DNA of 64,000 bases from Paenibacillus sp. XY044 (GCF_002257645.1 NZ_NQMO01000001.1:792065-856064); one strand, 5' to 3'. Numbered from the stretch's first letter, positions 25,619 through 34,796 are shown. Made by a program: numbers and translations. The notes: generated by a model not told the origin, from the letters alone.

Positions 25619-27859
25619 ATGACTGAAGCCGTCTCAAAGATCAAGCGTGAGCTGCTGCTCGAGGGCTTGGATTGTGCAAACTGTGCCATGAAGATCGAGG
25701 ATGGCGTCCGGAAGATGGATGGCATTTCTTCCTGTTCGGTGAATTTCGCCAAATCGACGCTGACCTTTGAATCCCCAGAAGACCGGGGCGAATGGGTATC
25801 GGAGATTACGAAGAAAATCAAAAAATTGGAGCCGCATGTGAGCGTACGCGAATTGAATCCGCGAACGGCAAGAGTTCATTCGCAAGGGACTCATGGACAT
25901 TCTCATGATGGGCATGCGCATGCTCACGAAGGCCATAACCATGGAGCGGGCGATCATGAAGCGCATGATCACGCCGACGGCCATGATCATGGGCATTCGC
26001 ACGATCACGGCAGCGCCGGCATCCGGATCATGTCTATCCGTTTGGCAGCAGGGGCGGTGATCACGGCGGCCGCAATGCTGCTGCCGGTCACGGGATGGGC
26101 TGAGCTTGCCATATTTCTGGCGGCCTATCTCATCACCGGGGGAGATATCGTTCTCCAGGCGCTCCGCAACATCGCCAGAGGACAGGTGTTTGACGAGTAC
26201 TTCCTCATGTCGGTCGCGACGATTGGTGCGTTCTGCGTAGGGCAGTATCCCGAAGGGGTGGCCGTCATGCTCTTTTACCAAATCGGTGAAATGTTCCAAG
26301 GCATTGCGGTCAACCGTTCGCGCAAATCCATCAGCGCCATGATGGATCTCCGGCCGGACTATGCGAACCTGAAGACGGCGGACGGAACGAAGCAAGTGAC
26401 TCCGGAGGAGGTCGGGGTCGGCGATACGATCGTGGTCAGACCCGGAGAGAAGATTCCGCTCGACGGTAAGGTGACCGAAGGCCGCTCGATGGCGGACACG
26501 TCGGCGCTGACCGGCGAATCCGTCCCGCGTATACTGGAAGCGGGAGATGAGGTGCTGAGCGGGTTCATTAACAAAAACGGCGTCCTTACGATCGAGGTGA
26601 CCAAAATCTACGGCGAGTCCACCGCTGCCAAAATTTTGGATCTGGTCCAAAACGCCAGCAGCAACAAGGCGCCTACCGAAAACTTCATCACGAAGTTCGC
26701 CCGGTTGTATACGCCGGTCGTCGTCATTGTCGCTTTGCTCCTTGCGCTCGTTCCGCCGCTTGTGGTGAGCGGCGCGACGTTCTCCGACTGGATCTACCGG
26801 GCGCTGATCTTTCTCGTCATCTCATGTCCCTGCGCGCTGGTCGTATCGATTCCGCTCGGATTTTTCGGAGGGATCGGCGCCGCTTCGAAGGCGGGCATCC
26901 TGGTCAAAGGGAGCAATTACCTGGAAGCCCTGAACGATGTGAAATACTTCGTGTTCGACAAGACGGGTACGCTGACTAAAGGGACGTTCCGGTTGACGGA
27001 AACCCGTCCGGCACACGACGGGATCCGTCCTGAGCAGCTGCTGGAATATGCAGCCTTTGCCGAATTTCACTCGAGCCACCCCATTGCTGAATCGATTCGG
27101 GACGCTTACGGGAAAGAGATGGATGTTTCCCGCATTCAGGACTACAACGAAGTGGCGGGACACGGCGTTCGCGTGAGATTGGACGGGGCCCAGCTATTGG
27201 CCGGCAACGCGAAGCTGCTGAAGGATGAAGGCATGGAGGCTCAGCAGCCGGATGCTCCGGGCACTGTCGTTTATGTGGCCGTGGACGGAAAGTACGCCGG
27301 TTATCTGCTCATATCGGACGAAGTGAAGGAGGATGCCGCCCAAGCGGTGGGCGCGCTTCAGAAACGTGGCAAACAGACGGTTATGCTGACAGGTGATGCG
27401 CGGCCGGTGGCAGAGAAGGTTGGGAAGCTGCTTGGCGTAAACGAGGTGCATGCCGAACTTCTTCCCCAGGATAAAGTGGAACATATGGAACGTCTGAGCC
27501 GGCTGAAGCAGCCCAAGGAAAAAATCGCTTTTGTCGGGGACGGCATGAACGATACGCCGGTGCTGGCAAGGGCCGACGTGGGGATCGCGATGGGCGGCCT
27601 GGGGTCGGACGCGGCCATCGAGGCGGCGGATATCGTCATTATGAACGATGAGCCGTCCAAAATCGTCACCGCCCTAGGCATTGCGGGGCGTACGCGCCAA
27701 ATCGTATGGCAGAACATCATCTTTGCGCTGGCGGTTAAAGGGGTTTTCCTGCTGCTTGGCGCCTTCGGCATCGCGACGATGTGGGAAGCCGTCTTCTCGG
27801 ATGTCGGGGTCACCCTGCTGGCCGTATTAAATGCGATGCGGGTATTGAAGTTGAAATAA
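25619..27859 (+). CDS. cadA: heavy-metal P1B-type ATPase (Zn/Cd/Pb exporter)
   Basis: A 746-residue efflux pump from ATG 25619 after GGAGG. The N-terminal heavy-metal domain carries DCANCAMK (Cys near 18 and 21). A His-rich stretch of about 50 residues (80-136, repeats of HGHSHDGH and DHADGHDH type) follows. The membrane metal site is Cys403-Pro404-Cys405, the phosphorylated Asp447 is in DKTGTLTKG, and the hinge is GDGMNDTPVLARADVGIAMGG. CPC with no copper-type motifs, plus the His-rich region, favours Zn2+/Cd2+/Pb2+/Co2+. The consensus promoter with an inverted repeat suggests repression by an ArsR-type sensor, probably the one at 28988-29359. Confidence 0.93.
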   Translation: MTEAVSKIKRELLLEGLDCANCAMKIEDGVRKMDGISSCSVNFAKSTLTFESPEDRGEWVSEITKKIKKLEPHVSVRELNPRTARVHSQGTHGHSHDGHAHAHEGHNHGAGDHEAHDHADGHDHGHSHDHGSAGIRIMSIRLAAGAVITAAAMLLPVTGWAELAIFLAAYLITGGDIVLQALRNIARGQVFDEYFLMSVATIGAFCVGQYPEGVAVMLFYQIGEMFQGIAVNRSRKSISAMMDLRPDYANLKTADGTKQVTPEEVGVGDTIVVRPGEKIPLDGKVTEGRSMADTSALTGESVPRILEAGDEVLSGFINKNGVLTIEVTKIYGESTAAKILDLVQNASSNKAPTENFITKFARLYTPVVVIVALLLALVPPLVVSGATFSDWIYRALIFLVISCPCALVVSIPLGFFGGIGAASKAGILVKGSNYLEALNDVKYFVFDKTGTLTKGTFRLTETRPAHDGIRPEQLLEYAAFAEFHSSHPIAESIRDAYGKEMDVSRIQDYNEVAGHGVRVRLDGAQLLAGNAKLLKDEGMEAQQPDAPGTVVYVAVDGKYAGYLLISDEVKEDAAQAVGALQKRGKQTVMLTGDARPVAEKVGKLLGVNEVHAELLPQDKVEHMERLSRLKQPKEKIAFVGDGMNDTPVLARADVGIAMGGLGSDAAIEAADIVIMNDEPSKIVTALGIAGRTRQIVWQNIIFALAVKGVFLLLGAFGIATMWEAVFSDVGVTLLAVLNAMRVLKLK

Positions 27860-27894
27860 TGAAACGATTCCGATATTGTGGTGTACGAAATAAC

Positions 27895-27922
27895 GGGCGG
27901 TCCGCTGCATGCGGTACCGCCC
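27895..27922. terminator. GC-rich hairpin between convergent genes
   Basis: GGGCGGT (27895-27901) pairs with ACCGCCC (27916-27922), and the inner CCGC/GCGG closes a TGCAT loop. There is no T run, so it may be an RNA stabiliser or a weak bidirectional terminator. Confidence 0.5.
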
Positions 27923-27944
27923 ACTGCCGTTTAGGGAACTCCTG

Positions 27945-28811
27945 CTAGTCCCCCGATATTCTTGCCACTTCTCCATAGCGCTGCAGCCTTCGCTCCACCT
28001 GTTGGGAGACCGCTTCCAGAGAACCCGGAATATAGATTTTTGCGCTGCCGTCTCGCTGTTCTAACGCCTGAAGGGTCTCCCTTGGAATGAAAAACCGCTT
28101 TACGAAAAGGATGGAACCATCTTTTTCTTGCAATAGGCGGAGCACAGAAGAGGAGAGCGGCTTCTGTTCCAGGGGGAGCATGATCACGGCTTTGTTATGT
28201 TTGCCGGCCAGCTTTGCCGTATAAGCGTCCACCGCGCCCGCTAGTGCTTCTGGCTTCGCAGCCTGTATTCGCTCGGTGCGAAAGCCCAGCCTGCGAAGCT
28301 GATCGACAACCCGCTGATGTATATCGCCCGCTGCAATCACCTGCACTCCGGCTTGCGATGAAAGTCCGGAAGGATGAAGACGGGCAAGCTCGGTCAAGGT
28401 GGCTTCCGGTGTTACATATCTGCCTGTAAACAGCATGGTTCCAGTCGTTGAAGAAAGCAGAAGACGGCTTGCCGCAATTGCGCTTGGTTCATCCTTGGGA
28501 TCGGCCAGTATAACTACATCCGGACTGTTATTGATGCTTTCGTCCGGCCATCGGGTCCTGGAAAACTGAACCGCGGCTTGTACTGGATCTTTTGCCAGTA
28601 GCATCGCCGATAGAAGGGACGGATCCAGGGACGGGCTCCGATCGGTTTGGGCATCGAGTCCGGTTACAACGTTGGGTTGAAGAAAATGATCATTGCCGAT
28701 TAACGTGTCGGCACTTTCTGCATCTGCCGCTCCATCGGGCCATGCAAAGCACCATCCCCCGAAGAGGGTTACCACGAGAAAGAGGGGAACGGATAACAAG
28801 GTTCTGTTCAT
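27945..28811 (-). CDS. secreted protein with possible cell-wall-binding repeat 2-like domain
   Basis: A 288-residue protein starting at ATG 28811 after CAGGAGG. A hydrophobic signal peptide (residues 4-22, LLSVPLFLVVTLFGGWCFA) is followed by about 260 residues with alternating beta/alpha segments: SPDVVILADPKDEPSAIAASRLL, GVQVIAAGDIHQRVVDQLRRLGFRTERIQ, and LAGKHNKAVIMLPLEQKPLSS. This resembles the wall-binding repeat type 2 domain (valGG..v...v...L...g), but the identification is tentative. It lies downstream of the ArsR-type gene on the same strand, beyond a terminator. A role in metal stress is suggested only by position. Confidence 0.6.
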   Translation of the reverse strand: MNRTLLSVPLFLVVTLFGGWCFAWPDGAADAESADTLIGNDHFLQPNVVTGLDAQTDRSPSLDPSLLSAMLLAKDPVQAAVQFSRTRWPDESINNSPDVVILADPKDEPSAIAASRLLLSSTTGTMLFTGRYVTPEATLTELARLHPSGLSSQAGVQVIAAGDIHQRVVDQLRRLGFRTERIQAAKPEALAGAVDAYTAKLAGKHNKAVIMLPLEQKPLSSSVLRLLQEKDGSILFVKRFFIPRETLQALEQRDGSAKIYIPGSLEAVSQQVERRLQRYGEVARISGD

Positions 28812-28934
28812 AAGAAGCTGCCTCCTGATTAATGGATTGCTATCAGCATTGACCTTTTTCGTGATTGGCAATCCTTGATTTCTTCGCAGGAGGGAAATGA
28901 GGCGGTGCATCGGATGGTCCGGTTAGCCGCAACA

Positions 28935-28975
28935 GCAAAAAAAGAAAAGACCCTTCTGCCGAAGGCAGAGGGTCT
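28935..28975 (-). terminator. intrinsic terminator of the ArsR-type gene
   Basis: On the minus strand AGACCCTCTGCC pairs with GGCAGAAGGGTCT (28975-28948) around a 3-base loop, followed by TTTTCTTTTTTT. Confidence 0.85.
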
Positions 28976-28987
28976 GTGCCGGAATGA

Positions 28988-29359
28988 TTATCCATGCTGG
29001 GTATGCTGCAGCGTTTGCAGGAAGATCTGTTCGATGTGTGTATCGTCAAGCGAATAATAGGCTGTCTTGCCTTCCTTGCGGCGTTTGACGATTCGTAAAT
29101 TGCGCAAATACCTCAGCTGGTGGGACACCGCGGATTGGCCCATGCCCAGCAAGGTGGTCAGGTCATGCACGCACAGCTCTCTTTGCAGAAGCGCGTCGAT
29201 CAGCTTGACCCGGGTAGGATCACTAAAGGCTTTAAACCAATCGGCGACCTGCGAGGCAGCTTGATCATCGATCAGCGCTTCTTTGATTTTGCCCAATTCA
29301 TTGTCAGAGCCCGTGCAGGTTGCGTCGCATTCCTGGGACGGATGGATGGACTGTTCCAT
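28988..29359 (-). CDS. ArsR-family metal sensor, CzrA/CadC-like
   Basis: A 123-residue repressor from ATG 29359 after AAAGGTGAT. The winged helix is WFKAFSDPTRVKLIDALLQRELCVHDLTTLLGMGQSAVSHQLRYLRNL. Near the C-terminus, DTH...H..H (SLDDTHIEQIFLQTLQHTQHG) reproduces the alpha-5 zinc site of CzrA with identical spacing (D, +2 H, +13 H, +16 H). An N-terminal CDATC pair and the Cys in ELCVHDL recall the alpha-3N site of CadC, with His replacing one Cys. It may therefore sense Zn/Co and possibly Cd/Pb. It is the obvious candidate repressor of cadA, 1.1 kb away on the opposite strand. Confidence 0.9.
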   Translation of the reverse strand: MEQSIHPSQECDATCTGSDNELGKIKEALIDDQAASQVADWFKAFSDPTRVKLIDALLQRELCVHDLTTLLGMGQSAVSHQLRYLRNLRIVKRRKEGKTAYYSLDDTHIEQIFLQTLQHTQHG

Positions 29360-29588
29360 GGTAATCACCTTTCTGTGAAAATCCGAATTAAAGGTTAGAT
29401 ACGTCATATTATATCAAACTGCTGCCTTAAACGGAATAATTACTGTTAAGAAAATGCCCAAGTCCCGCTGAACAGGTCCGCCAGGATCGGCTGCCGGGAC
29501 CAGCCGCAGGGTTACCTGAGATTATTTTTTACAGCATGTGGCATGGTATACTATGTAAAATGGACAACAATCAAAGGGGAGATACATA

Positions 29589-30110
29589 ATGATAGGCAGT
29601 AAAGCAAAGGTGTCTGTGCTCGGGATCGTCCTGGGCGGACTGCTGGTAACCGGCTGCTCGGATAAGGGCAGCCCGGATTCGGCGGAACAGACGATGCAGC
29701 ATGAACATGGGGCGCACCAGCAGATGGCTGCGAACGGTGACCTTCAGGAGACTACCGACGGGAAGGATCAGCTGCCTTCGTTTCTGGAGCCGGCGAACGA
29801 TACCGTCAGAACGGCTTATATGGCGGCTGCCGGCATCAAGGAAGTGCTCAGCCAAATTCCATGTTACTGCGGCTGCGGGGAAAGCGCCGGACACAAGAGC
29901 AATTTAAACTGCTTTATTAAAGAAGTCGATTCGGACGGAAGCGTGGTATGGGACGATCACGGCACCCGCTGCGGGGTGTGCGTCGAGACGGCGCTTACGG
30001 CCGCGGAGCTGGCCAAACAGGGCAAAAGCGTGAAGGAGATTCGCGGCATCATCGACCAGACGTACTCTAATGGGAAATACGCTGCGCCAACGCCAACGCC
30101 GGAAGTATAG
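29589..30110 (+). CDS. PCYCGC-motif lipoprotein
   Basis: A 173-residue lipoprotein from ATG 29589 after AAAGGGGAG, with a lipobox LVTGC (Cys at residue 23). The linker contains a His-rich MQHEHGAHQQM. The core has the diagnostic PCYCGCGESAGHKSNLNCFI (around residues 91-110) and a second Cys pair in GTRCGVCVETA, giving six cysteines that probably bind metal. This conserved Bacillales family (PCYCGC-type lipoproteins) has no firmly assigned function. The site next to the CadA/ArsR-type genes and the His-rich linker suggest metal handling outside the membrane, an inference. A bidirectional terminator follows. Confidence 0.82.
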   Translation: MIGSKAKVSVLGIVLGGLLVTGCSDKGSPDSAEQTMQHEHGAHQQMAANGDLQETTDGKDQLPSFLEPANDTVRTAYMAAAGIKEVLSQIPCYCGCGESAGHKSNLNCFIKEVDSDGSVVWDDHGTRCGVCVETALTAAELAKQGKSVKEIRGIIDQTYSNGKYAAPTPTPEV

Positions 30111-30233
30111 CGGGGATGGGGACCGGATTCCGTGCTGCGCAGGAGCTGGCCTATAGTACCTGAATTCGAATTGCGTCATCCATGGAATATCCGCCATTTG
30201 GATAACAGGTAATCCGGTTAACGTGGCAAAATA

Positions 30234-30272
30234 AACAGTCCCGGCCGTTATATCGGCCGGGACTGTTGTTTA
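30234..30272. terminator. bidirectional intrinsic terminator
   Basis: AACAGTCCCGGCCG (30234-30247) and CGGCCGGGACTGTT (30254-30267) form a perfect 14-bp stem with a TTATAT loop. T-rich sequence lies on both outer sides, and it is shared by the convergent lipoprotein and aldo/keto reductase genes. Confidence 0.88.
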
Positions 30273-31259
30273 ATGTGGCTGCGATTCATCCAAAGAGCTG
30301 CGGACGGCGTTTGCTTCCTGCTGCATCTCCGGCGTCCAGGACCAATCGCTGATCTGCGCGGCATCCGTCACGTGATGCTCTTTGCTGGCACCGATAATGG
30401 CCGAAGTGACTGCTGGCTGATTGAGCACCCAGGACAGGGCGTATTGGGATAAGCTCACTTCGTATTGAGCGGCCAGCAAGCCGTATTTTTGGACAAGCTC
30501 ATAATTCGGCCCGGTAAAATACTGCTGCAGCGGCTTCTCGCCGCTAGCCGCACGGCTCTCCGGAGGGGCATCGCCCGGCGCCTTGTACTTGCCCGACAGC
30601 ATTCCGCGGGCCATCGGGCTGTACACCATCACGCCGACGTCCTCCGAGGCGCAGAACGGCAGAAGCTCCTGTTCAATTTCCCGGGAGAGCAGGTTGTACT
30701 GCGGCTGCACGGAAATGAACTTTTCGAGGTTCATCCGCTCGCTGATCGCATGGGATTTGGCAATCTGCCAGGCGGCATAATTGGAGCAGCCGATGTACCT
30801 TACTTTTCCGTGGCGAACGAGGTCGTCCAGAGCCCGCAGCGTTTCTTCCAGCGGCGTGTGGGGATCGAAAATATGTACTTGATAGAGATCGATGTAATCC
30901 GTTTGGAGGCGGTGCAGCGACTTATCGACTTCGCGGAGAATATGGGTCCGCGACAGACCGCTGTCATTTTTCCCGAAACCTGATCTGATTCCCACTTTCG
31001 TTGCGAGAACGACCTGATCCCGTCGGCCCTTGAGGGCCCGGCCGAGAATTTCTTCGCTTTCGCCTGTTCCGTGCGGAACGTCGGCATCCTGCCCCTTGCC
31101 GTAATAGTTGGCGGTGTCGATAAAATTGATCCCTTGGTCGATCGCGTGATCCAGGATCCGCACCGACGCTTCCTCATCGATCCATCTTCCGAAAGCCATC
31201 GTGCCCAGGCATAGGGAAGATACTTCCAAACCCGTGCCTCCCAATCTGCGGTATTTCAT
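30270..31259 (-). CDS. aldo/keto reductase
   Basis: A 329-residue NADPH-dependent oxidoreductase of the YghZ/Tas-like group. The N-terminal signature MKYRRLGGTGLEVSSLCLGTMAFG is followed by the catalytic pair in NFIDTANYYGKGQ (Asp, Tyr), Lys in VLATKVGI and His in YQVHIFDP. GCSNYAAWQIAKS and YALSWVLNQPAVTSAIIGASKEHHVTDA are the cofactor-binding C-terminal elements. The length is normal. It is a single-gene unit whose substrate, probably an aldehyde or keto compound, cannot be predicted. Confidence 0.92.
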   Translation of the reverse strand: MKYRRLGGTGLEVSSLCLGTMAFGRWIDEEASVRILDHAIDQGINFIDTANYYGKGQDADVPHGTGESEEILGRALKGRRDQVVLATKVGIRSGFGKNDSGLSRTHILREVDKSLHRLQTDYIDLYQVHIFDPHTPLEETLRALDDLVRHGKVRYIGCSNYAAWQIAKSHAISERMNLEKFISVQPQYNLLSREIEQELLPFCASEDVGVMVYSPMARGMLSGKYKAPGDAPPESRAASGEKPLQQYFTGPNYELVQKYGLLAAQYEVSLSQYALSWVLNQPAVTSAIIGASKEHHVTDAAQISDWSWTPEMQQEANAVRSSLDESQPH

Positions 31260-31418
31260 TACTGTCAGCCTCCCATCTTGATTTGGTATCAGGCATTATA
31301 ACAGCAAGGCAGGACAGGGTCAACGCCAGGTCATTATGGAACCCGATGGAAGCGGAAACAAAATGCTTGAAATTGCCATTCGGCTGCGGTACGTTTGTAA
31401 CGAAAGGGGTGTGAATCT

Positions 31419-32861
31419 ATGGAAAATACAAGCCTGCAATTACCAAGAAGCAGACCGGAAGCGATGGGCATTCCCGGAGCGGCCATCCTTGATTTTCTGG
31501 ACGAGGTACAGGCCAAGGACATTGAGCTGCACAGCTTTATGCTGCTTCGCCGCGGACAAGTGGCTGCGGAAGGCTGGTGGGGCCCGTATGCCCCGGAGCT
31601 GCCGCACATGCTGTTTTCGCTAAGCAAGAGCTTTACTTCCACAGCTATCGGTCTCGCGGTGCATGAGGGCCTGCTGTCTTTGGAAGACAAGGTCGTTAGT
31701 TTTTTCCCCGACGACCTGCCGGAGGAAGTCAGCCCGAATTTGGCTGCCATGAACATTCAGCATTTGCTGATGATGGGCACGGGGAATGACCAGGATACGA
31801 TGGGAGCCATTGACCGCTGCACCGACGGGAATTGGGCCAAGGCCTTCCTGGCGGCGCCGGTAGAGCATACTCCCGGCACCCATTTTGTGTACAACACCGG
31901 GGCCACCTACATGCTCTCGGCCATTCTGCAATCCGTGACCGGGCAGACGCTGCTTCAATTTTTGCAGAAGCGGCTGTTTGAGCCGCTGGGCATTCACAAC
32001 CCCACCTGGGATTCCTGTCCGCGGGGGATCAATACCGGGGGCTTCGGACTCAGCATCACGACGGAGGATATCGCCAAGTTCGGTCAGCTGTATTTGCAGC
32101 AAGGGGAGTGGAACGGGGAGCAGCTGATTCCCGAAGCGTGGGTAAAGGAAGCGACCTCTAAGCAGATCTCTAACGGGGACGGCGGGGAAAGCGACTGGGC
32201 GCAGGGCTACGGCTACCAATTCTGGAGATGCCGGCACGGCGCTTACCGTGGAGACGGGGCTTTTGGCCAGTTCTGCATCGTCATGCCGGAACAGGAGGCC
32301 GTGCTTGCCGTTACGAGCGGAACGAACCAGATGCAGGAGGTTATGAATGCCGTCTGGGAGCATCTGCAGCCGGCGATGGCCGGGGATGAACTCCCGTTAG
32401 ATGATGAAGCCCAGGACCGATTGCAGGAACGGATCCGCAGCCTGCAGCTCGTCCCGCTGGCACATAGCGCAAAGCCGGAGCTGGAATCCGCCGTCAGCGG
32501 TAAAAACTACGTGCTGGAAGACAACGACATGAACTGGAGCCGGATTTCGGTCCGTTTCGAGGCCGATACGGCGGTGGTTGACCTGCATGAGAACGGCGGA
32601 AAGCACTTTATATTACCTCTGGGGCGCGGGAAGTGGCTGGAAGGCACTTCCGATCTGATCATGCCCCGGCAGACGTCGACGGTGTCGAGCTTTGCGTGGA
32701 AGTCCCAGGATACGCTGGAGCTGAGCATCCGCTTCATTGAAACGCCGTTTCATATCACGACGGACATCCGGTTTGAATCGGAAGATGCCATCGTGCTGGA
32801 TCACCGGATCAGTGTATCCTTTGGTCCAAACGAAGCTCCGTCCATTACCGGGAGAGCTTGA
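31419..32861 (+). CDS. serine hydrolase, beta-lactamase class C/esterase fold
   Basis: A 480-residue protein from ATG 31419 after AAAGGGGTG. The beta-lactamase-like domain (residues 15-330) has the nucleophilic motif Ser67-Leu-Ser-Lys70 (FSLSKSFTSTAIGLAV) and the general-base Tyr158 in FVYNTGATYML. The GGFGLSITTEDIAKFGQLYLQQGEWNGEQLIPEAWV segment is typical of the family. An extra C-terminal domain of about 140 residues appears lipocalin- or beta-barrel-like. There is no signal peptide. Members act as esterases, D-aminopeptidases or amidases; the substrate is unknown. Confidence 0.9.
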   Translation: MENTSLQLPRSRPEAMGIPGAAILDFLDEVQAKDIELHSFMLLRRGQVAAEGWWGPYAPELPHMLFSLSKSFTSTAIGLAVHEGLLSLEDKVVSFFPDDLPEEVSPNLAAMNIQHLLMMGTGNDQDTMGAIDRCTDGNWAKAFLAAPVEHTPGTHFVYNTGATYMLSAILQSVTGQTLLQFLQKRLFEPLGIHNPTWDSCPRGINTGGFGLSITTEDIAKFGQLYLQQGEWNGEQLIPEAWVKEATSKQISNGDGGESDWAQGYGYQFWRCRHGAYRGDGAFGQFCIVMPEQEAVLAVTSGTNQMQEVMNAVWEHLQPAMAGDELPLDDEAQDRLQERIRSLQLVPLAHSAKPELESAVSGKNYVLEDNDMNWSRISVRFEADTAVVDLHENGGKHFILPLGRGKWLEGTSDLIMPRQTSTVSSFAWKSQDTLELSIRFIETPFHITTDIRFESEDAIVLDHRISVSFGPNEAPSITGRA

Positions 32862-32910
32862 GGCTTAGCTCTGGAATCATATAAACATACGGCTGCCGCA
32901 AGGTTTGAAA

Positions 32911-33810
32911 TCAGGCATGCTCTTCTTTGAAGGGCATGCCTTTTTGCTGTGGAGCGGTCCGATATGCGGCTGGCGGGATGCCGGCTGCCGCCGAAAACAC
33001 CCTTGTAAAATAGTGAACGGAGCCGAATCCCGTAACATCGGCGATTTCCTTGACGGAGCGGTCCGTTTCACGCAGAAGGTATTCCGCTAGCCGGACCCTT
33101 TCCTGCCGAACGTATGCTGTGAAGGTCATCTTTAGCTCCTTCTGAAACAAGCGTGCCAGGTGTCTACCGGATACATGAAAATACCGCGCAACATCCTCCA
33201 GCCTCAGCGGAGACTCCAGGTTATCCCGGATGAATTGCAGCGCCTGCCTTAGAGAAGCGGAGCGGGGCGGAGGCAGCGCCGGTTTGTGCTTTTGGCGGTC
33301 AGGTGTAAAGGTTTGCGGCAGCGCTGAAACGAGCGCCAGCACCAGCCGTTCCAGCGGAAACCGGGTGGTGTCCAGTTCGGCTGCTGCTTGCAGAATCGCT
33401 TTCCAGAGCAGGACGGCCGGGCTGTCTTCCGCTTCGTGAAGGATATAGGAGTCTGACTGCGCCAGCCGCGCAAACAGACTGTTCCAAAGCTCTGAGGTGC
33501 GCCCGGTATCCAGATCGAAGGCAAGCCATATGAGCTGCATCCCCGCGCTTTCAATGCGGTGAACACGGTAGGGATTGGAGATGAACAGCGTGCCTCTCGT
33601 TAACGGATGGGTCTGCCCTTCATCTACATACGTTCCTTCACCGCCCGCGACGTAACACATTTCAAAAAAAGAGTGCTTATGTTCCAGGTTGCTCCGGTGC
33701 TCCGAAAGGGCTCCCCAATAATGTACGCGTATGCTTAAATCCCCATCGGTCAGCTCCCCGACGGTTGAATCTAGTTGAGACAGGGCGTGTCCCCAGCCGT
33801 GATGATCCAT
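32911..33810 (-). CDS. AraC-family regulator with cupin domain
   Basis: A 299-residue regulator. The N-terminal cupin (residues 20-110: HKHSFFEMCYVAGGEGTYVDEGQTHPLTRGTLFISNPYRVHRIES) is the ligand-binding part. The C-terminal double helix-turn-helix covers residues 195-290 (LRLEDVARYFHVSGRHLARLFQKELKMTFTAYVRQERV, then RSVKEIADVTGFGSVHYFTRVFSAAAGIPPAAYR). It is divergent from a PhyH dioxygenase gene whose promoter (TATAAT 33894-33899, poor -35) looks activator-dependent, so it probably controls that gene. Its final codons double as the terminator of the facing gene. Confidence 0.88.
   Translation of the reverse strand: MDHHGWGHALSQLDSTVGELTDGDLSIRVHYWGALSEHRSNLEHKHSFFEMCYVAGGEGTYVDEGQTHPLTRGTLFISNPYRVHRIESAGMQLIWLAFDLDTGRTSELWNSLFARLAQSDSYILHEAEDSPAVLLWKAILQAAAELDTTRFPLERLVLALVSALPQTFTPDRQKHKPALPPPRSASLRQALQFIRDNLESPLRLEDVARYFHVSGRHLARLFQKELKMTFTAYVRQERVRLAEYLLRETDRSVKEIADVTGFGSVHYFTRVFSAAAGIPPAAYRTAPQQKGMPFKEEHA
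32913..32946 (+). terminator. intrinsic terminator inside the 3' end of the facing gene
   Basis: AGGCATGC (32913-32920) pairs with GCATGCCT (32934-32941), followed by TTTT. It ends the serine hydrolase transcript while its sequence encodes the last residues of the convergent AraC gene. Confidence 0.75.
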
Positions 33811-33950
33811 TTCAGTTCCTCCTCATCCATTCGTGTCCGAATCCGACAAAAACAGGTTCCAATCAGGCAAAGACGCCTGGTGCCCGGTACCCCTATAATG
33901 AAGGCGTATTCATAAATTGCCATTTGAATGTTACGGGAGGGAACGGGAAG

Positions 33951-34727
33951 ATGATTAGCAGAGAAGACGTAGAATTTTATAACGAAAACGGCTATTTGCT
34001 CGTCCGCGGCGTATTCAGTGCAGAGGAAGTCAAGGAAATGCAGCATGCGGTGGAGCGTACGATCGTCAAGGCCGCTGCGGCCAAGCAGGACGCCAACCAT
34101 ACCTGGCAGGGGGATTACATACCCCAGGACGAATTGAAAAAGCTGGTGCTCAAAGGCTTTCACGATCTGCAGTTTCACGACGCATGCTTCACCCGTGCCG
34201 TCGCACATCCGCGCATGGCAAGCATTCTGACGCAGCTGATCGGTCCCAACGTCCAGCTCCATCATACCAAAATGCTGGTCAAGCCGCCTGAGCAGGGGGC
34301 CGCTTTTCCGATGCACCAAGATTACCCTTACTTCCCCCATGATCGTCATACGATGCTTGCCGCCAGCGTTCACCTGGACGATGCGGATATGGAAAACGGC
34401 TGTCTGTGCGTCGTGCCTGGATCCCATAAGCAGGGACCGCTCCCCCATGTCGGCAGATATTACCTTGATCACCGCGATTACCCGGTTAGCATGGGTACGC
34501 CATGCCCGGCGAGCGCGGGGGATGTGCTGTTCTTCAACTACTTGACGATTCACGGATCCGACCGCAATATGAGCAGCCGGCCGCGCAGAAACGTGCTGTT
34601 CCAGTACCGTGATCCGGCCGATCCGCCGAGCCAGGAGACCCATATCGACTGGGGTATGGGCATGATGGTGGCCGGGGAGGACCCGCAGTACCGTCAATAT
34701 CACGCCAAGCTGGAGCTGAATGTGTAA
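33951..34727 (+). CDS. phytanoyl-CoA dioxygenase (PhyH) family oxygenase
   Basis: A 258-residue Fe(II)/2-oxoglutarate oxygenase from ATG 33951 after GGGAGGGAAC. Iron ligands are His122 and Asp124 (PMHQDYPYFP) and the distal His201 (LTIHGSDRN), with the 2-oxoglutarate-binding Arg probably in SRPRRNVLFQYRDP. GCLCVVPGSHKQGPL is another family motif. The N-terminal half (FYNENGYLLVRGVFSAEEVKEM) is characteristic. The substrate is unknown; bacterial PhyH proteins hydroxylate varied small molecules. It sits opposite an AraC regulator that is its likely activator. Confidence 0.9.
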   Translation: MISREDVEFYNENGYLLVRGVFSAEEVKEMQHAVERTIVKAAAAKQDANHTWQGDYIPQDELKKLVLKGFHDLQFHDACFTRAVAHPRMASILTQLIGPNVQLHHTKMLVKPPEQGAAFPMHQDYPYFPHDRHTMLAASVHLDDADMENGCLCVVPGSHKQGPLPHVGRYYLDHRDYPVSMGTPCPASAGDVLFFNYLTIHGSDRNMSSRPRRNVLFQYRDPADPPSQETHIDWGMGMMVAGEDPQYRQYHAKLELNV

Positions 34728-34759
34728 GCTGGTGCTGAATTCGTAATTTTCATAAATTC

Positions 34760-34794
34760 AAAAAAAGGCTGCCGCATCGAGGTGGTCTTTTTTT
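34760..34794 (+). terminator. intrinsic terminator of the PhyH gene
   Basis: AAAAAAAGGCTGCC (34760-34773) pairs with GGTGGTCTTTTTTT (34781-34794), two G-U wobbles in 14 pairs. Confidence 0.75.
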
Positions 34795-34796
34795 GT

